A stretch of DNA of 64,000 nucleotides from Achromobacter pulmonis (GCF_902859765.1 NZ_CADIJV010000008.1:1-64000); one strand, 5' to 3'. Positions 27,141 through 36,593 are shown, numbered from the stretch's first letter. Notes: generated by a model not told the origin, from the sequence alone. Program-made: numbers and translations.

Positions 27141-27725
27141 ATGAACGTGTCCGCCGTCTCCCCCATCGCCCGAGTCGCCGCGCCGTATGCCGCGCGCATT
27201 CCGCTGCTGGACGATACCCGCCCCGTCTGGGAGGCCGAATGGGCCGCCCGCAATGCCGCCACCCGCCGGGCCCAACGCAGCGCGCAGGCGCAGGCCGCCT
27301 GGCAGGCCCAGCGCATCGCCCGTGCTGGCGCCTCGCCGCAGGCAGAAGACGCCGATGCCGGCCGCGCCGTCACCAACACGCCATCCCGGACGGTTGCCCT
27401 CGCGGCCGCGGCGCCCGCCGCCGTCAACGTCGACCAGTTGCGCGAGCTGTACGCCGATGCCCGCCTGCGCCGCGCCGTCGACGAATTTGCGGCGCGCCCC
27501 GACCCGGTGGCGCTGCGCGCCGATAGCGCCAACGATCTCGGCACCATCGCGGGCCTGGCGCCGCTGCAGCCCTATCGCGTGGCCATGGGCAACCCGCAAG
27601 TGCAGGATTTACAGACCACCGTGGCCTTGAAGGCCGCCGGCCTCGGCATTCCCAAGGTCCAGAACATCGGCCCGACCGAGAACGTCACCGACAACGCGCG
27701 CTACCGGCCCAACGCCCGCACTTGA
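27141..27725 (+). CDS. protein of unknown function
   Basis: A 194-residue protein I do not recognise. The first half is rich in Ala, Arg and Gln (long RRAQRSAQAQAAWQAQRIARAG stretch, split here by family-neutral residues, probably helical). The second half is mixed and ends GPTENVTDNARYRPNART. There is no signal peptide or membrane segment. Its G+C content returns to the genome norm. It stands alone, between the methyltransferase and the convergent DUF3100 gene. Coding status is supported by the strong third-position GC bias only. Confidence 0.55.
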   Translation: MNVSAVSPIARVAAPYAARIPLLDDTRPVWEAEWAARNAATRRAQRSAQAQAAWQAQRIARAGASPQAEDADAGRAVTNTPSRTVALAAAAPAAVNVDQLRELYADARLRRAVDEFAARPDPVALRADSANDLGTIAGLAPLQPYRVAMGNPQVQDLQTTVALKAAGLGIPKVQNIGPTENVTDNARYRPNART

Positions 27726-27830
27726 CTGAACCGCGCGGGCGCAACCCGCGCCTTATGGCCGCTCGGCGCCGTACACGAAGGGCTCGTGCAGAAACGCCTC
27801 GTGCGCGCCACTCCCGCCGATGCAAGCAAG

Positions 27831-27855
27831 AAAAAGCCGCCCACAGGGGCGGCTT
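27831..27855 (-). terminator. intrinsic terminator of the DUF3100 gene
   Basis: Read leftward, AAGCCGCCC pairs with GGGCGGCTT and is followed by a T-run (TTTTTCTTG). It lies 27 bases past the DUF3100 stop codon. Confidence 0.85.
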
Positions 27856-27881
27856 ATCGCTTGCCGGACGGCGACATCCGA

Positions 27882-29216
27882 TCAGTGGAAGAACTCGGCG
27901 ATCATCGTCGCGCCCATGAAGGTGCCGGCGTTGGCCGCCAGCGACACCACCACGATCTTCCAACCCAGCTTGCGGAAGGCCGGCAGGTCCTTCAGGATCG
28001 ACAGGCCGGCCATCGCCAGGATCACCGTGGTGAACGGCAGGAAGTTCACCTTGTTGACGGCGGCGATGATCTGGTCCGAATACGGCACCACGCCAGGGCA
28101 GCCCACGGTCATCGCGATCAGCGACAGCACCGCCACGGCCGGCAACTTGGGCACCACGCGCAGCAGCAGGTCGGCAATGACAACCAGCAGGATGATGATG
28201 AGCATGCCGGGCAGCGCGTCCAGGATCGGCACCTTGTAGCCGAACTGGTTGCCAACCAGCGCGAACAGGCCGCACACGGCATAGGCCGTCAGGCGGTCGC
28301 CGAAACCCATCTTCACCGCGTGCGACGGCGCATCGGTCGCCGCCGAAGGCTCGGCGGCGGCGTCGGCCTTGCCGCGCGTGAAGCGGCCCAGCACCGGCTC
28401 CAGCTTGCCATACAGGAAGACCGTGGTCGGCAGCGAAATGAACAGCGTGAAGTACACGCCCACCACCGTGGTCAGCAGGTTGGCGGCGGCGGCCAGCGCG
28501 GCCACCTGGTGCGCCACTTCCGGCGTCTGCTGCGAAGCGATCGCGCCCACGCCAGCGGCCATCATGCTGCCCGAGCCCACGCCGGCGCCCATGGCGAGCG
28601 AACGCGGGTCGAAGATGTTCAGGCTGGTGATGAAGCCGGCCATCAGCGCCACGAACAGCGCGCCGATCACGGTGCCGGTGATGTACTCGGCCATCACGCC
28701 GCGGCCTTCGGGCGAATTCATGCCGTAGCGCTCGCCGATGATCGCCAGGCTGGGCTCGCGGCCCACCGAGAACGTCGCGCCAATGGCTTCGCGCTTGATG
28801 CCCAACAGCAGCGCCAGCGGCAGGCCGATGGCCATGGTGCCGAAGAAGTGGCCGAATTCCTGGAACACCAGCGCCCAGCCGGCCTCGCGCACCTGCGGCA
28901 GCGAACCGCCGACCATCAGGCCGAGTTTGGCCAGGAACGGCAGCAGCGCGTATTGCAGGTAGCCGCTGATGCGGGTCTGCATGGCGGTGTCGATGCCAGC
29001 GCCGGCCGGCATGCGCTGGCCGACGGCGGCCACCACCGCGCCGATGAAGATGGCCCAGAGCATGGGTTGCAGAACGATCTTGCCCGGGCCCACCGCGAAG
29101 GTGGCGCTGCCGATCGCTTCGGACACGAGTACCACCAGCAAGATGGCGACAAGCATGCGGATGCGGCTGGACAACGACATGGCGGGCATGGCCAGGCTGG
29201 CGCTGGCATGAGACAT
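27882..29216 (-). CDS. DUF3100 family inner-membrane protein
   Basis: A 444-residue polytopic protein with roughly ten hydrophobic segments. Landmarks are LQPMLWAIFIGAVVAA, REPSLAIIGERYGMNSPEGRGVMAEYITGT, MGAGVGSGSMMAAGVGAIAS and AANAGTFMGATMIAEFFH at the C-terminus, all typical of DUF3100. It looks like a secondary transporter; no substrate is known. ATG 29216 has AGGGGAA upstream. An ATG-initiated frame reaches 29408 but would cover the LysR-type palindrome. It is divergent from a LysR regulator, which is the usual way such transporters are controlled. Confidence 0.82.
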   Translation of the reverse strand: MSHASASLAMPAMSLSSRIRMLVAILLVVLVSEAIGSATFAVGPGKIVLQPMLWAIFIGAVVAAVGQRMPAGAGIDTAMQTRISGYLQYALLPFLAKLGLMVGGSLPQVREAGWALVFQEFGHFFGTMAIGLPLALLLGIKREAIGATFSVGREPSLAIIGERYGMNSPEGRGVMAEYITGTVIGALFVALMAGFITSLNIFDPRSLAMGAGVGSGSMMAAGVGAIASQQTPEVAHQVAALAAAANLLTTVVGVYFTLFISLPTTVFLYGKLEPVLGRFTRGKADAAAEPSAATDAPSHAVKMGFGDRLTAYAVCGLFALVGNQFGYKVPILDALPGMLIIILLVVIADLLLRVVPKLPAVAVLSLIAMTVGCPGVVPYSDQIIAAVNKVNFLPFTTVILAMAGLSILKDLPAFRKLGWKIVVVSLAANAGTFMGATMIAEFFH

Positions 29217-29391
29217 CGGATTCCCCTGAGTGCGTGAATAGGTATTAGGCGCGGCCCTCTCGTCGCATCCACGGCGGCCGCCTCCGGCGGCAGGGCCAGT
29301 GCGGGACGGCTCGCGGCGCGGGCGGGCGGGCGGCAGCGGCGATTTTCGCCCGGGGGCCGGCGCGCCAACCATGACAGCGCTGGGGCTAATG

Positions 29392-29410
29392 TGTTGCGTA
29401 AAATGCAACA
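29392..29410. promoter_or_regulatory. LysR-type operator candidate
   Basis: TGTTGC-GTAAAAT-GCAACA is a perfect 6-bp inverted repeat with a 7-base spacer containing a T-N11-A core. It lies in the 300-base gap between the divergent DUF3100 and LysR genes. The rest of the gap is GC-rich and holds no gene. Confidence 0.6.
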
Positions 29411-29516
29411 GATGCCCCTGGACGGGGAATTTTTTGCAAGAACCGACCGTCCACCAGGGTAAACCCTTTATCTATTGCAAGCCGAATCGACGCTTCTGCG
29501 CCACGGAGCCACCGCC

Positions 29517-30440
29517 ATGGACGAAAAACTCGACGCCCGCCGCACCCACTACTTCATGCAGGTCATGAGCCGGGGTTCGGTGCGCGGCGCCGCCGAAGTG
29601 CTGAACATGGATCCGTCCGCCGTCAGCCGCGCCATTGCCGCGCTGGAACGCGACTGCGGCATGGCCCTGTTCGAGCGGCGCGGCCGCGGGGTGGTGCCGA
29701 CCGACGCCGGCCACATCCTGGCGCGCTACGTCAAGCGCCAGCAGAACATCCAGGAAAGCTTCTTCTCGGAAATCGACAGCCTGCGCAAGGCCGAACGCGG
29801 CCACATCGACCTGGTGCTGGGCGAGGGCTTCGTCGAAATGATGTTCGACCAGGTGCTGCCCGGCTATTGGCGCCACCATCCCGAGGTGACGCTGGACATC
29901 GACGTGGCCCGCACCTCGGAGATCGTGCAGCGCATCGTCGACGACCTGGCCTATATCGGACTGGTGTTCCAGCCGCCCAACGACGCCCGGCTGCGCACGC
30001 ACTACTCGCGGCCGGAGCCGATCCGCGCCATCGTGCGCCAGGACCATCCGCTGACGCGCCTGCAACGGCCGCTGCTGCTGACCGACCTGGTCGAGTATCC
30101 CGGCGCCTCGATGCAGGAAGGCTTCGGCGTGCGCCAGCACATCCAGGCCGCCGAGATCAGCGAACAGGTGCGCCTGCGCAACGTGCTGACCACCTCCTCG
30201 TTCAAAGCGCTGTGGCAGTTCGCCGCCACCGGCATCGGCTACGCCCTGACGCCCCCCATCGCCGTCACCGCCGACATGGCCGCGATGCGCCTGGCCAGCC
30301 TGCCGCTGGCCAACCCGATCCTCAACCAGGGCAGCCTGCACGTGCTCAGCCGCGCCGGCCGCCATATTTCGCCGGCCGCGCGCGAACTGCTGGACCACAT
30401 CGTGCGCGGCATCGGCACGCCCGGGAGCGGCGCCATCTGA
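29517..30440 (+). CDS. LysR-family transcriptional regulator
   Basis: A 307-residue regulator. The helix-turn-helix at residues 6-65 has MSRGSVRGAAEVLNMDPSAVSRAIAALE and LFERRGRGVVPTDAG. The rest is the two-lobed LysR substrate-binding domain. ATG 29517 is preferred over 29475 because LysR proteins begin about ten residues before the helix-turn-helix. It probably controls the divergent DUF3100 gene through the TGTTGC-N7-GCAACA site. Confidence 0.88.
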   Translation: MDEKLDARRTHYFMQVMSRGSVRGAAEVLNMDPSAVSRAIAALERDCGMALFERRGRGVVPTDAGHILARYVKRQQNIQESFFSEIDSLRKAERGHIDLVLGEGFVEMMFDQVLPGYWRHHPEVTLDIDVARTSEIVQRIVDDLAYIGLVFQPPNDARLRTHYSRPEPIRAIVRQDHPLTRLQRPLLLTDLVEYPGASMQEGFGVRQHIQAAEISEQVRLRNVLTTSSFKALWQFAATGIGYALTPPIAVTADMAAMRLASLPLANPILNQGSLHVLSRAGRHISPAARELLDHIVRGIGTPGSGAI

Positions 30441-30526
30441 TACGGTCGCGCGGGACCAAACTGCATCTGCCCCGGCCGCGCCGGGCCGGCTACAGTGGTC
30501 CCATCCCCTGTCAGGAGACCTTCGCC

Positions 30527-30718
30527 ATGCTCAGCTTCCTGCGCACGGTCAAATCCGTCCTGTGGGGCTTTTTCGGCGTGCGCCGCGGCCGTGGCTACGA
30601 CGCCGACATCGCCCACAACAAGCCCGCCCCACTGATTCTCACCGGCCTGTTGATGGCCGCCTGCCTGGTGGCAATCCTGGTGCTGGTGGCCCGCTGGGCG
30701 GTCACTGCGGCCCTGTAG
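30527..30718 (+). CDS. DUF2970 small membrane protein
   Basis: A 63-residue protein with the DUF2970 pattern: LRTVKSVLWGFFGVRRGRGYDADI followed by one transmembrane helix (LILTGLLMAACLVAILVLVARW). CAGGAGACC is a strong ribosome-binding site. The family is common in betaproteobacteria and of unknown function. It stands alone between LysR and the sulfite reductase genes. Confidence 0.8.
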   Translation: MLSFLRTVKSVLWGFFGVRRGRGYDADIAHNKPAPLILTGLLMAACLVAILVLVARWAVTAAL

Positions 30719-30859
30719 GCGCCGCGGGGGCATACCGTTATTACCAGAATGACTTAGACGGTCGGAACGGCTGCCTGTTACGGTTATGAATCCCCCGTCC
30801 CCGTCCGCGGTGGACCGTGCTCCCGGGACCAGACCGAGAAGACCTCAAGGGCAGTAGAC

Positions 30860-32599
30860 ATGTACGTGTATGACCCCGTCGACCAGCAGCTCGTCGAGCA
30901 GCGCGTGGCGCAGTTCGCCGACCAGACGCGCCGCTTTCTCGACGGCCAGCTCACCGAAGATGAATTCCGCGTCCTGCGCCTGCAGAACGGCCTGTACATC
31001 CAGCGCCACGCGCCGATGCTGCGGGTGGCCATCCCCTACGGCATCCTGGCCTCGCGCCAGCTGCGCACCCTGGCGCACATCGCGCGCAAGTGGGACCGCG
31101 GCTACGGCCACTTCAGCACGCGCCAGAACATCCAGTTCAATTGGCCCAGGCTGGAAGACGTGCCGGACATCCTGGCCGAACTGGCCACGGTGCAGATGCA
31201 CGCCATCCAGACCAGCGGCAACTGTATCCGCAACACCACCACTGACCACTTCGCCGGCGTTGCGCCGGACGAACTGATCGACCCGCTGGTGTGGTGCGAG
31301 ATCATCCGCCAGTGGTCCACGCTGCACCCCGAATTCGCGTTCCTGCCGCGCAAGTTCAAGATTGCCGTCAGCGGCGCCGTGCAGGACCGCGCCGCGGTCG
31401 GCGTGCACGACATCGGCCTGCAGGCGGTCGAGCGCGACGGCAAGCTGGGCTTTCGCGTCTGGGTCGGCGGCGGCATGGGCCGCACGCCGATCGTCGGCAA
31501 GCTGATCAACCCCTTCGTGCAGTGGCAGGACCTGCTGACCTACCTGCAGGCCGCGCTGCGCGTCTACAACCTGCATGGCCGCCGCGACAACAAGTACAAA
31601 GCGCGCATCAAGATCCTGGTGAAGGACCTGACGCCGGAAGTCTACGCGCAGCAGGTCGATGAACAGTGGCAATTGATCAAGGGCGGCCCCGACACCATCA
31701 CGCAGGAATTCGTCGATTCCATCGCCGCGCGTTTCATCCGGCCGCAATACGATCCGGCCGCCGCCAACGACACCGACGACACCGCCGCGCTGGCCGCGGC
31801 CGACCCGCGCTTCGCGCGCTGGGTCCGCACCAACGTGCATGCCCACAAGGCCCCGGGCTACGCCGCCGTCACGGTCTCGCTCAAGGCCACAGGCGTGCCG
31901 CCGGGCGACATCACCGCCGACCAGATGGACGCGGTGGCCGCGCTGGCCGATGAATACGGCTTCGGCGAACTGCGCGTGTCGCACGAGCAGAACCTGATCC
32001 TGGCCGACGTGCGCCGCGCCCGCCTGCACGAACTGTGGGGCAAGCTGCAGGCGCTGAACCTGGCCACGCCCAACGTCGGCCTGCTGACCAACATCATCGC
32101 CTGTCCGGGCGGGGATTTCTGCGCGCTCGCCAACGCCGTGTCGATCCCCGTGGCCGAGGCCATCCAGCGCCAGTTCGACAACCTCGACTACCTGTTCGAG
32201 ATCGGTGAACTGGACCTGAACATCTCCGGCTGCATCAACTCCTGCGGCCACCACCACGTCGGCCACATCGGCATCCTGGGCGTGGACAAGGCCGGCGAGG
32301 AGTGGTACCAGGTCACCATCGGCGGGCGCCAGAACGGCGCCGCCAAGCCGCTGCCCGACATCGAATCGACGCGCGGCGGCGGCGCGGCCATCGGCCGCAT
32401 CATCGGCCCCTCGTTCGCGCGCGACCAGGTGCCGGGCGTGGTCGACCGCCTGATCCGCACCTACCTGGGCCTGCGCGACAGCGAGGAGGAACGCTTCATC
32501 GACGTGGTCGACCGCGTCGGCATCGAGCCCTTCAAGCAAGACGTGTACGCCGATCCGGCCTTCGCCAAACCCCAGGCGCAGGAGGCCGCCCATGTCTGA
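30860..32599 (+). CDS. cysI: sulfite reductase hemoprotein (siroheme / 4Fe-4S)
   Basis: This enzyme reduces sulfite to sulfide in the cytoplasm for cysteine synthesis. The 579-residue protein has both nitrite/sulfite reductase repeats. The siroheme-iron-sulfur cysteines are C415 and C421 (CPGGDFC) and C458 and C462 (CINSC), with siroheme contacts in GHFSTRQNIQFN and NCIRNTT. DUF934 overlaps its end by eight bases, a pairing typical of betaproteobacterial assimilatory sulfite reductases. No cysJ flavoprotein is adjacent, so electrons may come from ferredoxin. Confidence 0.92.
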   Translation: MYVYDPVDQQLVEQRVAQFADQTRRFLDGQLTEDEFRVLRLQNGLYIQRHAPMLRVAIPYGILASRQLRTLAHIARKWDRGYGHFSTRQNIQFNWPRLEDVPDILAELATVQMHAIQTSGNCIRNTTTDHFAGVAPDELIDPLVWCEIIRQWSTLHPEFAFLPRKFKIAVSGAVQDRAAVGVHDIGLQAVERDGKLGFRVWVGGGMGRTPIVGKLINPFVQWQDLLTYLQAALRVYNLHGRRDNKYKARIKILVKDLTPEVYAQQVDEQWQLIKGGPDTITQEFVDSIAARFIRPQYDPAAANDTDDTAALAAADPRFARWVRTNVHAHKAPGYAAVTVSLKATGVPPGDITADQMDAVAALADEYGFGELRVSHEQNLILADVRRARLHELWGKLQALNLATPNVGLLTNIIACPGGDFCALANAVSIPVAEAIQRQFDNLDYLFEIGELDLNISGCINSCGHHHVGHIGILGVDKAGEEWYQVTIGGRQNGAAKPLPDIESTRGGGAAIGRIIGPSFARDQVPGVVDRLIRTYLGLRDSEEERFIDVVDRVGIEPFKQDVYADPAFAKPQAQEAAHV

Positions 32600-33137
32600 G
32601 CCCTATGCCCACGACGCCCCCGGCCCGCACCTGATCCGCAACGGCCGGCTCGAAGCCGACGATGCGCGCCCCTTCGTGCCTGACCCGGAAGTCGCCGCCG
32701 AAGGCCAGGTGCCTGCCGACGCGCCCGGCTGGATCGTGCCGCTGGCCACCTGGAAAGCCTCGCACGCCACGCTGCGCCGCCATCGCCACCCGGTCGCAAT
32801 CCTGCTGGAGCCGGACGCCGACCTGCGCGACCTGCTGGAAGCCGACGGCACGCTCGACCCGGCCGGCATCGCCTTCATCGCGGTGGACTTCCCGGTCTAC
32901 ACCGACGGCCGCGGCTATTCGCTGGCGCAGCTGCTGCGCACCCGCTACCAGTGGACCGGCGAACTGCGCGCCGTTGGCGACGTGATGATCGACACCATCC
33001 ACTACCAGGCGCGCGTCGGTTTCGACAGCTTCCTGGTCAAGCCGGGCCACGATCCGCGCAAGGCGCTGGACGCGTTCAAGACCTTCACCGTGCATTACCA
33101 GAAGACCTACCGCGCGCCGGCGCCGGCCCAGGCCTGA
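32592..33137 (+). CDS. DUF934 protein, sulfite reductase partner
   Basis: A 181-residue protein. DUF934 landmarks are the central FIAVDFPVYTDGRGYSLAQLLR and C-terminal GFDSFLVKPGHDPRKALDAFKTFTVHYQ. It starts inside the last codons of cysI, so the two are translationally coupled. The family is found almost only next to CysI and is thought to support sulfite reduction, but its biochemistry is unresolved. Confidence 0.88.
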   Translation: MSEPYAHDAPGPHLIRNGRLEADDARPFVPDPEVAAEGQVPADAPGWIVPLATWKASHATLRRHRHPVAILLEPDADLRDLLEADGTLDPAGIAFIAVDFPVYTDGRGYSLAQLLRTRYQWTGELRAVGDVMIDTIHYQARVGFDSFLVKPGHDPRKALDAFKTFTVHYQKTYRAPAPAQA

Positions 33138-33143
33138 CGCGCA

Positions 33144-33174
33144 GCGCCGGCCTCGATGCGATCGGGGCCGGCGC
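33144..33174. terminator. hairpin between DUF934 and the convergent IclR gene
   Basis: A 14-base arm (33144-33157) pairs with 33161-33174 with one G-U-type mismatch, around a GCG loop. It lies in the 43-base convergent gap, so it can serve both strands. Confidence 0.65.
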
Positions 33175-33180
33175 GTTCCC

Positions 33181-33984
33181 TCAATCCGCCTCGTCCGCCG
33201 CGCCCGGCAGGCTCCAACGCTGGCGCCTGACCTCGTCCTGCGCCAGCTGGCCGCGGATCAATTCGGCGATCGCACGCTGGCGCGGCGCCTGCATGCGGTC
33301 GATCAGGCTCGATACGCTGACCGCCAGCCGCGGGTAACCGCCAGCGTCGCACAGCGCCACGCCCACGCCCAACACCCCCGGCACGGCGGCGTTGCCCACC
33401 ACCGCCCACCCTCGGTCACGCGTGTTCTCCGCCAGCCGCCGCATCTGCGCCACCGTCATGCCGCCATAGGCGCGCAAGGCCTGTTCGTTCTGCGCGATCA
33501 CCTCGTCGGCCTCGGCCGTCGGCAAGGCGCCCAGCAGCGCCAGGCCGGCCGCGCCCACCCCCAGCGGCTGGCGATGGCCGATCGTCACCGCCAGCACCTG
33601 CACCGGGTAATTGCCCACCTCGCGGTGCAGGCAGAGCGAATCGCCGCCGGCGCGGCAGATCAGGAACGCCGAATCGCCGCTCACGTCGCTGATCTGCCGC
33701 AGCACCGGGCGCAGGCTGCGCACCGCCTCGGCATGCGGATCGCCGGCCAGCATCACGCCCAATTCCGCCATGCGCCAGTGCGGCGCGTCCGGCTCACGCA
33801 GCGCATAGCCTTCCTGCGCCAGCACATCCAGGTAGCGGTACACGGTGGAACGCTGCATGCCGGCGGCGCGCGCGATGTCGGTGACATGCATGCCGGCCGC
33901 GCCCGCCCGGCGCAGCACGCCCAGGACCCGCAACCCGCGCCGCAGCACCCGCGGGCCGCCATCGTCGTTTTCCGGCTTGTTCAT
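33181..33984 (-). CDS. IclR-family regulator of the Bug/ligase/lyase operon
   Basis: A 267-residue IclR protein. The winged helix (residues about 10-70) has VLRRGLRVLGVLRRAG, IARAAGMQRSTVYRYLDVLAQEGY; the effector domain follows. ATG 33984 fits best, with AAGG 13 bases upstream; a much longer in-frame opening reaches back over the neighbouring gene and is not real. It is divergent from the 34087-38190 operon, and an imperfect palindrome between them is the probable operator. Confidence 0.87.
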   Translation of the reverse strand: MNKPENDDGGPRVLRRGLRVLGVLRRAGAAGMHVTDIARAAGMQRSTVYRYLDVLAQEGYALREPDAPHWRMAELGVMLAGDPHAEAVRSLRPVLRQISDVSGDSAFLICRAGGDSLCLHREVGNYPVQVLAVTIGHRQPLGVGAAGLALLGALPTAEADEVIAQNEQALRAYGGMTVAQMRRLAENTRDRGWAVVGNAAVPGVLGVGVALCDAGGYPRLAVSVSSLIDRMQAPRQRAIAELIRGQLAQDEVRRQRWSLPGAADEAD

Positions 33985-34051
33985 TTTCTGGACACCTTGC
34001 ATTGATGAGGCGCTTATCAAAGCCCAATATGAAGTCGGGCAGGCATAGATC

Positions 34052-34068
34052 TGTCCAAATATTAGACA
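34052..34068. promoter_or_regulatory. IclR operator candidate
   Basis: TGTCCAAATATTAGACA is a near-perfect palindrome (TGTC/GACA ends, AA-ATA-TT core) 19 bases before the Bug gene start and 68 bases from the regulator start. Confidence 0.55.
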
Positions 34069-34086
34069 AACAGGACGGAGACAACC

Positions 34087-35076
34087 ATGCAGACATTCAG
34101 CAAGCGGCTGGCCGCGAGCGTCGCGGCCCTGGCGAGCGCCCTGGCCTTCAGCACCCCCGGCCATGCCGCCGGGGCCTACCCCGACCGCCCGGTGACCCTG
34201 GTGGTCGGCTATGCCGCGGGCGGCGCCACCGACATCGTCGCGCGACTGGTGGCCAAGTCGCTGGCCGAGGAACTGGGGCAGACCTTCGTGGTCGAGAACA
34301 AGACCGGCGCCAACAGCAATATCGGCGCCGAAATCGTCTCGCGCGCCGCGCCCGACGGCTACACCTTGTACGTCGGCTCGATCGCCAACACCATCAATCG
34401 CTCGCTCTACAGCAAGCTGAACTACGACTTCGTCAAAGACTTCAAGCCCATCGGCCTGCTGGCGACCATCCCGAACATCCTGGTGGTCAACCCCAAGCTG
34501 CCGGTCAAGACGGTGCAGGAGTACATCGACTACGCCAAGGCCCATCCGGGCAAGCTGACCTGCGCCTCGTCCGGCACCGGCTCATCCATCCACTTGTCGT
34601 GCGAGCTGTTCAAAATGCGCACCGGCACCGACATCCTGCATGTGCCGTATCGCGGCAGCGGCCCGGCGGTGGCGGACCTGCTGGGCGGCCAGGTGGACTC
34701 CATGTTCGACAACCTGCCCTCGTCGCTGCCGCACGTGCAGGGCGGCAAGCTGCGCCCCATCGGCGTGACCTCGCCGCAGCGCCTGGCGGTGCTGCCCGAT
34801 GTGCCGACGCTGGCCGAATCCGGGCTGCCCGGCTTCGACGTCGAATCCTGGTTCGGCTTGATGGCGCCCGCGGGCACGCCGCAAGCCGTCATTGACCGCC
34901 TGAACCAGGCCATGAACAAAGCGCTGGCCAGCGCCGCCTTGCAGGCGTCCTACAAACAGGCCGGCTTCTACGCGCCCAAACCGCCCAACACGCCGGCGAC
35001 CTTCTCCACGAAGATCGCCAGCGAAATCGACAAGTGGGGCGCGGTAGTCAAACGCGCCGATATCAAGGCCAACTGA
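34087..35076 (+). CDS. Bug/TctC-family periplasmic solute-binding protein
   Basis: A 329-residue extracytoplasmic receptor. It has a signal peptide cut after GHA-AGAYP, then YPDRPVTLVVGYAAGGATDIVARL, the Bug entry motif, with NKTGANSNIGAEIVSRAAPDGYT contacting the carboxylate ligand. Bug proteins bind small di- and tricarboxylates and related molecules. No TctAB membrane partners are adjacent, as is usual for this expanded family. Linked to a CoA ligase and lyase, it likely delivers the acid they degrade. Confidence 0.88.
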   Translation: MQTFSKRLAASVAALASALAFSTPGHAAGAYPDRPVTLVVGYAAGGATDIVARLVAKSLAEELGQTFVVENKTGANSNIGAEIVSRAAPDGYTLYVGSIANTINRSLYSKLNYDFVKDFKPIGLLATIPNILVVNPKLPVKTVQEYIDYAKAHPGKLTCASSGTGSSIHLSCELFKMRTGTDILHVPYRGSGPAVADLLGGQVDSMFDNLPSSLPHVQGGKLRPIGVTSPQRLAVLPDVPTLAESGLPGFDVESWFGLMAPAGTPQAVIDRLNQAMNKALASAALQASYKQAGFYAPKPPNTPATFSTKIASEIDKWGAVVKRADIKAN

Positions 35077-35087
35077 GGAGCCACAGG

Positions 35088-36593
35088 GTGTACCCGATCG
35101 ATTTCTTTTTCCGCGCCGCCGAGCAGTATCCGGACCGGGTGGCGCTGGACGCGCCCGAGGGCCAGGTCACTTATGCGCAACTGGCCGCGGACGTGCGCGC
35201 GCTGGCCGCGGCGCTGCAGGACCTGGACCCGGCGCCGCAGACCCGCGTCGCGCTCTGCGCCGGCAACACCCGCCGCCACATCCTGGCGCTGCTGGCGGTG
35301 CTGGCCAGCGGCAAGGTCTGGGTGCCGCTCAATACCCGCAGCACCGCGCGCGAGATCGGGCGCATCCTGGAGGCCACCGAGCCGTCCATCGTCATGGTGG
35401 ACGGCGCCGGCGACGCGCTGGTGGCGGCGGGCGCGCCGCACCGCGTCAGCCTGTCGGCCGAGGCCGCCGGGCTGCAGGTCGAGCGCCTGTTGCAGCGCGG
35501 CGCCGGACGCGAACCGGTGCGCCACGCGCTGCCGCGCGACGCCACCCAGGCCATCAAATTCACCGGCGGCACCACCGGCCTGCCCAAGGGCGTGATGCAG
35601 CCCTATCACGCCTGGAACGCCGCCATCATCAACCAAATCCACAGCTGGGGCCTGACGCACGAGGACCGCTACGTGGTCGCCGCCCCGGTGACGCATGGCA
35701 CCGGCACCTACCTGCTGCCGGTACTGGCGCGCGGCGGCGCGCACGTGCTGCTCGACAGCGCCACGCCGGCCAGCATCACCGCCGCCTTCCGCGAGCGCGG
35801 CGGCACGCTCAGCTTCATGCCGCCGACCCTGATCTACATGATCATGGCCCAGCCCGGCGTGTCGCGCGCCGATTTCCCGACCCTGCGCAACCTGATCTAC
35901 GGCGGCGCGCCCATGCCGCCCGAGAAGATCGACCGCGCCCGCGCCTTCTTCGGCCCGGTGCTGGGCACCACCTACGGCCAGACCGAAGCGCCGCAGATCG
36001 TCACGGTGCTGCGCCCCGGCGATCTGGAATCCCCCGAGAACCGCGCCTCGGTCGGGCGCGTCACCTGGCTGTCGGACGTCGCCATCATGGACCCGGCCGG
36101 CGCCCTGCTGCCGCGCGGCGCCATCGGCGAAGTGGTGGTGCGCGGCGACCTGGTGATGTCGGGCTACTGGCGCCTGCCCGAGAAGACCGCCGAGACCATC
36201 GTCGACGGCTGGCTGCACACCGGCGACACCGGCCTGATCGACACCCGCGGCTATCTGTTCCTGAAAGACCGGCTGCGCGACGTCATCATCACCGGCGGCT
36301 TCAACGTGTACCCCGTGGACGTCGAGAACGCGTTGTCGGCCCACCCGGCGGTGTACGAATGCTCGGTCTTCGGCCTGCCCGACGACAAATGGGGCGAGGC
36401 GGTGCACGCCGCCGTGCAACTGCATCCCGGCATGGCCGCGGATGCGGAAGCGCTCAAGGCCCATGTGCGCGGCCTGCTCGGCCCGGTCGCCACGCCCAAG
36501 CAGATCCATATCCACGACAGCCTGCCGCGCTCGCCCGTCGGCAAGGTGCTCAAGAACGCCGTGCGCGACGCGGCCCTCCAGGAATCCCCATGA
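35088..36593 (+). CDS. AMP-forming acyl-CoA synthetase
   Basis: A 501-residue ANL-family ligase starting at GTG 35088, with GAGGAG eight bases upstream; an earlier ATG would overlap the Bug gene. Motifs in order: P-loop KFTGGTTGLPKG, TTYGQTEAP, GWLHTGDTG and the hinge LKDRLRDVIITGGFNVYP, with the catalytic Lys in SPVGKVLKN. It activates a carboxylic acid to its CoA thioester. The following lyase-like gene overlaps it by four bases. The specific acid cannot be told. Confidence 0.88.
   Translation: MYPIDFFFRAAEQYPDRVALDAPEGQVTYAQLAADVRALAAALQDLDPAPQTRVALCAGNTRRHILALLAVLASGKVWVPLNTRSTAREIGRILEATEPSIVMVDGAGDALVAAGAPHRVSLSAEAAGLQVERLLQRGAGREPVRHALPRDATQAIKFTGGTTGLPKGVMQPYHAWNAAIINQIHSWGLTHEDRYVVAAPVTHGTGTYLLPVLARGGAHVLLDSATPASITAAFRERGGTLSFMPPTLIYMIMAQPGVSRADFPTLRNLIYGGAPMPPEKIDRARAFFGPVLGTTYGQTEAPQIVTVLRPGDLESPENRASVGRVTWLSDVAIMDPAGALLPRGAIGEVVVRGDLVMSGYWRLPEKTAETIVDGWLHTGDTGLIDTRGYLFLKDRLRDVIITGGFNVYPVDVENALSAHPAVYECSVFGLPDDKWGEAVHAAVQLHPGMAADAEALKAHVRGLLGPVATPKQIHIHDSLPRSPVGKVLKNAVRDAALQESP

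Noticed and set aside
33985-34545. N-terminal extension of the IclR protein by 187 residues
   Set aside because: It runs antisense over the Bug gene and the operator; the IclR winged helix already begins near residue 10 from the chosen start.
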